Shown here piece by piece: positions 58,769 through 64,000 of a stretch of 64,000 bases of DNA. Each line of letters starts with the position of its first letter. Position 1 is the stretch's first letter. Source of the DNA: Pseudolabrys taiwanensis (lineage in GTDB: Bacteria > Pseudomonadota > Alphaproteobacteria > Rhizobiales > Xanthobacteraceae); NCBI RefSeq assembly GCF_003367395.1, contig NZ_CP031417.1, positions 186,001 to 250,000 of the forward strand. The letters are read 5' to 3'. The notes below the pieces were generated by a model. That model searched no databases. It had not been told where the DNA came from and saw only the letters and a list, made by a program, of their open reading frames with translations. The position numbers were made by a program, and so were the translations under genes.

Positions 58769-59817
58769 TGCCGGGCTCCTTCCGCGGTGGGCGACAGGCC
58801 GGGCTCGATGTCGGTCGGTGTTTTCGCGGCAAGGCCATTGCGGCGAAGCAGCATGCGTTCGATGAGCGGTCGCACCAGGCCGATGATGCCCTTGGGCATG
58901 AACATCACGCTGGCGATGAACAAGAGGCCGATGACGATGAGATGGTGCTCCGTCCAACTGCCGATGAAGGACTTCAATACGACCAGCAGAATGCTGCCGT
59001 AGACCGCGCCTATGAGCGTGCCGACACCGCCGAGAATGACGGAAATGACGGCGTTGCCCGATGTCATGAAGAACATCAGCTCCGGCGAAACGAAACCGCG
59101 CAGCATCGGATAGAGCGCGCCGGACAGCCCGGCGATGACGCCGGCCAGTATGTAACAGGCCATGCGCGCCTGCCGCACCGAATAGCCGAGGAACGGCACC
59201 CGCTTCTCGTTGGCCTTGATCGCCGTCAGAACGCGGCCGAACGGCGTGTCGAGCAAATAGGCCGTGATCCCGTAGAGGATCATGATCGTCGCCAGCACGA
59301 TGACGAAGAAGCCGGCCGGGCTGCCGGCCGAGACCGAGAATGGGCCGAAGCCGATATCGATGACCGGCACGCCGATCATGCCGTCGGAGGCGCCGAGTTC
59401 ACGCGTGTTGTAGACGATCTTGGCGACGACCTGCGCCATGCCGAAGGTGATGAGCGCGAAGTAGACGCCGCGCACGCGATTGGCGATCAAGCCGCCGATC
59501 ACGGAGGCGACGAAGCTCGTCGCAAACGCGGCGCCCATTGCCAGCCAGAACGACGGCACTTTCATCAGCACCACCGTCGAGGTGTAGGCGCCGATACCGA
59601 AATACAGCGCCTGGCCGAGCGATAACGCACCCGAGAAGCCGAGCAGCAGATCGACCGACAGCGCGAGGCCGGCGAAGATCAGCGCCTCGGTACCGAGACG
59701 CAGATAGAATGTATCGCCGGCGGCGGCGCCTATGATGGCAAGCGCCAGCGCCACCAGCACCAGGGCAAGCGCGAGCACATGGCTGGCCCGCATCGAGAGG
59801 GTGAGGCGGTCAACCAT
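58765..59817 (-). CDS. branched-chain amino acid-type ABC transporter permease LivM
   Basis: A 350-residue permease with about nine membrane segments. Typical LivM motifs: LSVDLLLGFSGALSLGQALY, GIGAYTSTVV, NRVRGVYFALITFGMAQVVA and GVGTLIGAVYGSILLVVLK. The last ~35 residues are a cytosolic basic tail. Its start overlaps the end of livH by 8 bases and its stop overlaps livG, a tightly coupled operon. Confidence 0.94.
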   Translation of the reverse strand: MVDRLTLSMRASHVLALALVLVALALAIIGAAAGDTFYLRLGTEALIFAGLALSVDLLLGFSGALSLGQALYFGIGAYTSTVVLMKVPSFWLAMGAAFATSFVASVIGGLIANRVRGVYFALITFGMAQVVAKIVYNTRELGASDGMIGVPVIDIGFGPFSVSAGSPAGFFVIVLATIMILYGITAYLLDTPFGRVLTAIKANEKRVPFLGYSVRQARMACYILAGVIAGLSGALYPMLRGFVSPELMFFMTSGNAVISVILGGVGTLIGAVYGSILLVVLKSFIGSWTEHHLIVIGLLFIASVMFMPKGIIGLVRPLIERMLLRRNGLAAKTPTDIEPGLSPTAEGARQ

Positions 59818-60703
59818 GGCCGAGTTTTCCGAAGAGGCCCTGCGGCCTGAAGACGAGGAAGGCGACCATCGTTCCGAACACGATGGGGTCGGTCCACACC
59901 GGCGAAATGACGAGGCTGGCCAAAGCTTGCACCTGCGTCAGCAGGAGACCGGCGACGACCGCGCCCCAGATCGAGCCCATGCCGCCGACGATCACCACCG
60001 TGAAGGCGAGCAGGATGAAATCGCGTCCCATGGTCGGGAAGACGGAGTAGATCGGCGCCAGCAGAACGCCGGCGAGGCCGGCCAGCGCGACGCCGAAGCC
60101 GAACGTGCCGGAATAGACGAGCGAGACCGGCACGCCCAACGAGGCCGCCATGTTGCGATCGAATGCGGCGGCGCGCACCATCGCGCCGAGGCGCGTGCGA
60201 TAGACGACGTAGGCCGTTCCCAGCACGACGAGCGTGCCGAAGACGATGAGGAACAAGCGGTAGTTCGGGATGAAGATGCCGAACAGTTCGGTCGCGCCGC
60301 TGATCGGCGTCGCCGGCCGTTGCGTGTTGGGGCCGAAAACGAGCTTGAGCACGTCCTCCGCCACGAGCGAGAACCCGAAGGTCACGAGCAGCGTGGTGAC
60401 GTGCCGGTCCTTGCTGTCGAACACCGGCCGCACAAGGACGCGTTCGGTCAGCATGCCGAGCGGCAGCATCAGGATCGGCACGGCGGCCAATAGCAGCCAA
60501 TAGTTGATGCCGAGCGCCGCCAACGCCAGCGCGATATAGGCGCCGATGGCATAGAACTCGCCGTGGCTCATATTGATGACGTCGAGCAGGCCGAAGATGA
60601 TGGTGAGGCCGAGCGCCACCAGGATCACGGCGATGCCGAGCGCCAAGCCGTTCACCATCTGCGGTGCCAGCACGAATTGCAGATAATCGAGGGCCGCCAT
60701 CAC
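59810..60703 (-). CDS. branched-chain amino acid-type ABC transporter permease LivH
   Basis: A 297-residue permease with about eight membrane segments. LivH motifs: LGLTIIFGLLDVINMSHGEF, YAIGAYIALALAAL, TLLVTFGFSLVAEDVLKLVF and VIVGGMGSIWGAVVAGLLLT. It pairs with LivM to form the membrane channel. It follows the substrate-binding gene by 61 bases and leads into livM. Confidence 0.94.
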   Translation of the reverse strand: MMAALDYLQFVLAPQMVNGLALGIAVILVALGLTIIFGLLDVINMSHGEFYAIGAYIALALAALGINYWLLLAAVPILMLPLGMLTERVLVRPVFDSKDRHVTTLLVTFGFSLVAEDVLKLVFGPNTQRPATPISGATELFGIFIPNYRLFLIVFGTLVVLGTAYVVYRTRLGAMVRAAAFDRNMAASLGVPVSLVYSGTFGFGVALAGLAGVLLAPIYSVFPTMGRDFILLAFTVVIVGGMGSIWGAVVAGLLLTQVQALASLVISPVWTDPIVFGTMVAFLVFRPQGLFGKLGHG

Positions 60704-60764
60704 GTCGCCTCCGGCAGGACCAGGAAAGGACAGCCACCGCGCGTGACGCGGTGGCTGCGTTGGA

Positions 60765-61949
60765 TCAGAAGCGCGTGCAGACGTCGGGACCGATCGCTTG
60801 TTCGGCCGGCACCTGATCGATGATGTCGAACTTGCCCTTGTTGACGCGCACGACGTACATCGTCTGCATCGCCTGATGGTCGCCGGCGCGGATCGTCTTG
60901 GTGCCCTGCGGCGTCTGCCAGCTCAGGCCGCTGAGCGCGGTCCGCACCTTGTCGGTGTCGGTGGAACCGGCCTTCTCGACGGCCGCCTTATAGGCATAGA
61001 GCAGGCCGTAGCTGTCGGTGCCGTAGAGGTCGGGATCGCCCTTGTAGGCATTGCGGAAGCTTTCCACGAACTTCTTGTTCTCGGGCGTATCGATCTGCGG
61101 CGAATAGCCGACGCCGGTGGCAAAGCCGTCGGCGGCGCTGCCGACAGCGCCGATGTTCTGCGAGGTGAGGGTGCCGGATGCGCCGACGATCAGGATGTTG
61201 TTGCGCAGGCCGAACTCCTGCAACTGCGTGAACAGCCGCACGGTGTCGTTGCCGGCGACGGACGTGTACATGACCTCCGGCCGGGCCGCGCGGATCTGGC
61301 CGAAATACTGCGAGTAGTCCTTGGAATCGAGCGGGGCGAACACCTCGCCGAGCGACTGCGCGCCGTTCTTCTCGGCGCTGGCCTTGAATGCCGCGACGGT
61401 GGAGCGGCCCATCTCATAATCCGGGCCGAGATAGAATACCTTGGCCTTCGGCTTCTGCTTGGCCAGCCAGGCCGACAGCGCGACCGACTGCTGTTCGGCG
61501 CGGGCGTTCACGCGGAACATGTTCGGCGAGCACTTGTCGCCGGTGATGGAGTCCGCGAACGAGACGGTCGTCGCGGCCAGCTTGCCGTTGCGCTCGGCCA
61601 CCTGCGCGACGGCCAGCGTCGAGCCCGAATTCACGGTGCCGGTCAGGAAGTCGACCTTGCTGACTTGAAACAGCTTCTCGGCTTTCTGCACGGCGACGGA
61701 GGGGTTGGCCTCTTCGTCCTCGAAGATGAGTTCGAGCGGGCGGCCCGCGACGCCGCCGGCGGCGTTGATCTCCTTGGCGGCGAGCTCGAGGCCCCAGCGT
61801 ACTTGCTGGCCGATCGGCGAATAGGTGCCCGACAGCGGCGTGACGACGCCGATCTTCACCGGCGATTGCGCGGATGCGGTCGTGCTCAACGCGGCAAGAC
61901 CCAGGAGCAGGGCGCTGCAGCGCGCGACGTGTTTGCTATGCTTCCTCAT
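60765..61949 (-). CDS. Liv-type ABC transporter substrate-binding protein
   Basis: A 394-residue periplasmic binding protein. The start at 61949 gives a signal peptide (ARCSALLLGLAALSTTASAQ). The mature protein begins PVKIGVVTPLSGTYSPIGQQ and has the family pattern AAKEINAAGGVAGRPLELIF, VDFLTGTVNSGSTLAVAQVA and VFYLGPDYEMGRSTVAAF. It has two cysteines (DKCSPNMF, PDVCTRF) that may pair. Ligands of this subfamily are often aromatic or dicarboxylic acids as well as amino acids. First gene of the importer unit. Confidence 0.92.
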   Translation of the reverse strand: MRKHSKHVARCSALLLGLAALSTTASAQSPVKIGVVTPLSGTYSPIGQQVRWGLELAAKEINAAGGVAGRPLELIFEDEEANPSVAVQKAEKLFQVSKVDFLTGTVNSGSTLAVAQVAERNGKLAATTVSFADSITGDKCSPNMFRVNARAEQQSVALSAWLAKQKPKAKVFYLGPDYEMGRSTVAAFKASAEKNGAQSLGEVFAPLDSKDYSQYFGQIRAARPEVMYTSVAGNDTVRLFTQLQEFGLRNNILIVGASGTLTSQNIGAVGSAADGFATGVGYSPQIDTPENKKFVESFRNAYKGDPDLYGTDSYGLLYAYKAAVEKAGSTDTDKVRTALSGLSWQTPQGTKTIRAGDHQAMQTMYVVRVNKGKFDIIDQVPAEQAIGPDVCTRF

Positions 61950-61975
61950 GGACGTTCCTCTCTGTGTGTTGTTGG

Positions 61976-62455
61976 TTAGGCTGCTTTCAGGCCGGCAGTG
62001 CCGGATTTGGCTTTGATCGCGGTCGTCAATCTGGCGATGCAGACGAGCTTCTTGTCGTCCGTCTCGACACGCACTTCCCACACATGCGTCTGGCGACCGA
62101 GATGCAGCGGTGTCGCCACCGCGCGCACCGTCTCGCCCGCGCTCACCGGGCGGCAGTGATTGGCATTGATGTCGAGGCCCACGGCCGCATAGGCGTCGCG
62201 ATCTACGGCCATCTGACTGGCAAGGCTTCCCACCGTCTCGGCGAGCGCAAGCGAGGCGCCGCCGTGCAGGAATCCCATGCGTTGCGCCGTGGACGACGTG
62301 ACCCGGAGCTCCGCCACCAACTGGTTGTCGCCGATCTCGACGAAATGGATGCCGAGATGATCGACCAACGTGCCGCGCGTCAGCCGCGTCAATTCGTCGA
62401 GGGTCCAGGCGTTCTTCCAGATCGAGTCCGCAGTGCTGTTGGCAGCGCCCGTCAT
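61976..62455 (-). CDS. PaaI-type hotdog thioesterase
   Basis: A 159-residue single hotdog-fold protein. Motifs: LTRGTLVDHLGIHFVEIGDN, the catalytic-loop segment QRMGFLHGGASLALAETVGS and LDINANHCRPVSAGETVRA, as in the PaaI/EntH group. It would hydrolyse aryl- or acyl-CoA thioesters, freeing CoA from dead-end intermediates. It follows the enoyl-CoA hydratase gene by 2 bases and lies just upstream of the importer genes, all in the same direction. Confidence 0.9.
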   Translation of the reverse strand: MTGAANSTADSIWKNAWTLDELTRLTRGTLVDHLGIHFVEIGDNQLVAELRVTSSTAQRMGFLHGGASLALAETVGSLASQMAVDRDAYAAVGLDINANHCRPVSAGETVRAVATPLHLGRQTHVWEVRVETDDKKLVCIARLTTAIKAKSGTAGLKAA

Positions 62456-62457
62456 GC

Positions 62458-63255
62458 TCAGCTCCCCTTGAACTTCGGCGGCCGCTTGGCGTGGAACGCC
62501 TCGACGCCTTCGCGGAAATCGTCGGATTGACGCAGGCGGCTGTAGCAGTGGCCTTCGAGCTCGATGGCGATCGAGAGCGAGGCATCCTCGGTGTCATTGA
62601 GCAGCTTCTTGGCCGTGCGCTGCGCGATCGGCGAGAAGGCACGCAATTCGTCGACCAGTTTGTCGGTCGCGGATTCGAGATCGGCATCGGCCACGCATTC
62701 GGTGGCGAGGCCCCAATCGTAAGCCTGACGGCCCGGAATGCGCCGCGACCGCATCACGATGTCCTTCGTGCGCGTGATGCCGACGATCTTTTGCAGGCGC
62801 GCCGATCCGCCGGAGCCGGGGATCTGGCCGAGCTTCTGCTCCGGCAGCGCGTACTGGCAGGTCTCCGACACGATGCGGAAATCGCAGGCCAGCGAGATTT
62901 CGAAGCCGACGCCAAAGGTGTAGCCGCGGTTGGCGACGATCACGGGCTTGGCGCAGCGCGCCGGAGCGGCGATGTTCCAGGCGAGCTTCGAGACATGTTC
63001 GGGCGAAGCTTCGAGGAAGCCGCGAATGTAGCCGCCGGAGGAGAAGTGCTCGCCCATCGCGCGCAGCACGATGACGCGGACGCGATCGTCCTCGTCCAGC
63101 GCCTCGAACGCCTTCCGCAGTTGATCGCGCTGCGGCATGGAGATCGTGTTCATCGGCGCGCGGTCGAGCACGATGTCGGCGCGTTCGCGCGCCGCATCGA
63201 TCTCGACGCGGAAGCCGTCGAGGTTGGCGAGGTCGGGATGGGTCGTCTGGTTCAT
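62458..63255 (-). CDS. enoyl-CoA hydratase/isomerase family protein
   Basis: A 265-residue crotonase-fold enzyme. The oxyanion-hole segments are REHFSSGGYIRGF-like (AMGEHFSSGGYIRGFLEA) and ACDFRIVSETCQYALPEQKL, followed by LGQIPGSGGSARLQKIVG. The classical first catalytic Glu (near 144) appears as Gln-Ile-Pro-Gly-Ser, and the second as the Glu of ALPEQ is upstream, so hydratase activity versus another crotonase reaction is open. Part of the CoA-based section of the cluster, between the ligase and thioesterase genes. Confidence 0.87.
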   Translation of the reverse strand: MNQTTHPDLANLDGFRVEIDAARERADIVLDRAPMNTISMPQRDQLRKAFEALDEDDRVRVIVLRAMGEHFSSGGYIRGFLEASPEHVSKLAWNIAAPARCAKPVIVANRGYTFGVGFEISLACDFRIVSETCQYALPEQKLGQIPGSGGSARLQKIVGITRTKDIVMRSRRIPGRQAYDWGLATECVADADLESATDKLVDELRAFSPIAQRTAKKLLNDTEDASLSIAIELEGHCYSRLRQSDDFREGVEAFHAKRPPKFKGS

Positions 63256-63295
63256 GTTCGCTTTCTCTTGTTCGCTTGCTGAACGGTGAAGGGGG

Positions 63296-64000
63296 TCATG
63301 CGACGTGACTGTCGCTGCGGGCCGGGGTGGCCGGTTCGTAGTCGCCGGCGACGAGCTGACGGCGCAGCAGCTTTCCGACGGTCGATTTCGGGATCGCTTT
63401 GATGAACTCGAAGCGGCGCGGGCGCTTAAAATTGGCGAGGCCCGAGGTGCGGCAGTGCTGGTCGAGTTCTTGCGCGGTGACGGGCGCGGTCGCCACGATG
63501 AACGCCACGACGATCTTGCCCCAACGTTCGTCGGGCAGGCCGACCACCGCGACCTCGCCCACGGCGGGATGCTTCGACAGACAGCTTTCGATCTCGACAG
63601 GCGAGACGTTCTCGCCGCCGGTGATGATCATGTCGTCGGCGCGGCCGGTGACGAACAGATCGCCATCGCGATCCATGAAACCGGTGTCGCCGGTGAAATA
63701 CCAACCCTGCCGCAGGGATTTGGCATCGGCATCGGGGCGCCGCCAATAGCCCTCGAAGGCCTCGTCGCTCGAGGCCAGCGCGATGATCTCGCCTTCTTCA
63801 TCGGTGGCGGCAAGATCGTCGTGATTGGCGGCGTTGAGCTTGACCACACGGATATGCTGATTGAGGCCGGCCTTGCCCGCGCTACCGGGCTTGGCGGCGG
63901 CATCCTGATTGATCGTGAAGGTGTAGATCTCGGACGAGCCGTAGTGATTGACGAAGAGCTCGGGCTTGAACGCGTCGGTCAGTTTGGCCAGCAGGCCGTC
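63296..64000 (-). CDS. acyl-CoA synthetase (AMP-forming), 5' end outside window
   Basis: The frame is open to base 64000, giving the C-terminal 234 residues of an adenylate-forming ligase. Visible are motif A5-like HYGSSEIYTF, the A7/A8 stretch YFTGDTGFMDRDGDLFVTGR and ADDMIITGGENVSPVEIESC, and the A10 Lys in IPKSTVGKLLRRQL. These are the ANL-family elements needed for thioester formation. It would activate a carboxylic acid, possibly that made by the aldehyde dehydrogenase or imported by the Liv system, to its CoA thioester. The N-terminal domain is missing because of the window edge. Confidence 0.93.
   Translation of the reverse strand, partial: DGLLAKLTDAFKPELFVNHYGSSEIYTFTINQDAAAKPGSAGKAGLNQHIRVVKLNAANHDDLAATDEEGEIIALASSDEAFEGYWRRPDADAKSLRQGWYFTGDTGFMDRDGDLFVTGRADDMIITGGENVSPVEIESCLSKHPAVGEVAVVGLPDERWGKIVVAFIVATAPVTAQELDQHCRTSGLANFKRPRRFEFIKAIPKSTVGKLLRRQLVAGDYEPATPARSDSHVA

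Noticed and set aside
1..64000. CRISPR arrays, tRNA or rRNA genes, insertion sequences, integrase genes
   Set aside because: None seen: no regularly spaced direct repeats, no tRNA-like cloverleaf noticed, no transposase or integrase motifs in any translated frame.

Overview
The window reads as a chromosomal segment of a high-GC alphaproteobacterium of the order Hyphomicrobiales, probably near Bradyrhizobium, Rhodoplanes or Pseudolabrys. This rests on the flagellar gene order ending in flhB-cckA, a CtrA-type box before flgB, DUF3309 and DUF3551 proteins, several Bug (TctC) receptors, and palindromic intergenic repeats of the kind common in that group. It is an inference from family recognition, not a database search. 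No rRNA, tRNA, CRISPR array or intact insertion sequence was seen.

Layout. 0-9.9 kb is a flagellar block: the end of a motE-like gene, a large secreted TPR protein, fliP and fliO on the minus strand, then flgB-flgC-fliE-fliQ-fliR-flhB on the plus strand. Next comes cckA, the hybrid kinase at the top of the CtrA cell-cycle pathway. A TTTA-N7-TTAACCAT box before flgB links the two. 12.6-28.1 kb is mixed housekeeping and envelope material: DUF3309, a Tim44-like protein, PilZ, cold-shock protein, a secreted lectin-like protein, a membrane diguanylate cyclase, GST, cupin plus EamA transporter, two tandem SET-domain proteins, an MFS transporter with a lactate/malate dehydrogenase, RlpA, and small exported proteins. 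A gene-free GC-rich stretch lies at 27.04-27.58 kb.

28.3-31.4 kb is the most accessory-looking region. Two intact antitoxin-like HTH genes are each preceded by only the C-terminal stub of a HigB/Gp49-type toxin. A block of palindromic repeats follows, then two AT-richer minus-strand genes: a membrane-anchored protein of unknown function and a zinc-finger plus RES-domain protein.

31.4-44.9 kb holds class I fumarase and then catabolic and transport modules, each with its own regulator. A GntR gene lies divergent from a Bug receptor/amidohydrolase pair, with a perfect inverted repeat between them. A MarR gene lies divergent from an NMT1-type ABC transporter plus RidA, again with a perfect inverted repeat between them. 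A D-aminoacylase-like hydrolase with its own Bug receptor closes this part.

45.1-47.8 kb is a run of small genes: a PYP-like PAS protein lacking the chromophore cysteine, two tandem ribbon-helix-helix proteins, a zinc ribbon, an FNR/FixK-type box and several short conserved-looking proteins. 47.9-64 kb is a catabolic cluster: FMN alpha-hydroxy-acid dehydrogenase, Bug receptor, UbiD-type decarboxylase, ThDP 2-oxoacid enzyme, LysR regulator, aldehyde dehydrogenase, second Bug receptor, complete Liv-type ABC transporter, hotdog thioesterase, enoyl-CoA hydratase, and an acyl-CoA synthetase cut by the window edge. The enzyme order suggests oxidation of a 2-hydroxy acid, decarboxylation to an aldehyde, oxidation to an acid and CoA activation, as in the mandelate route. 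The actual substrate cannot be read from the sequence.
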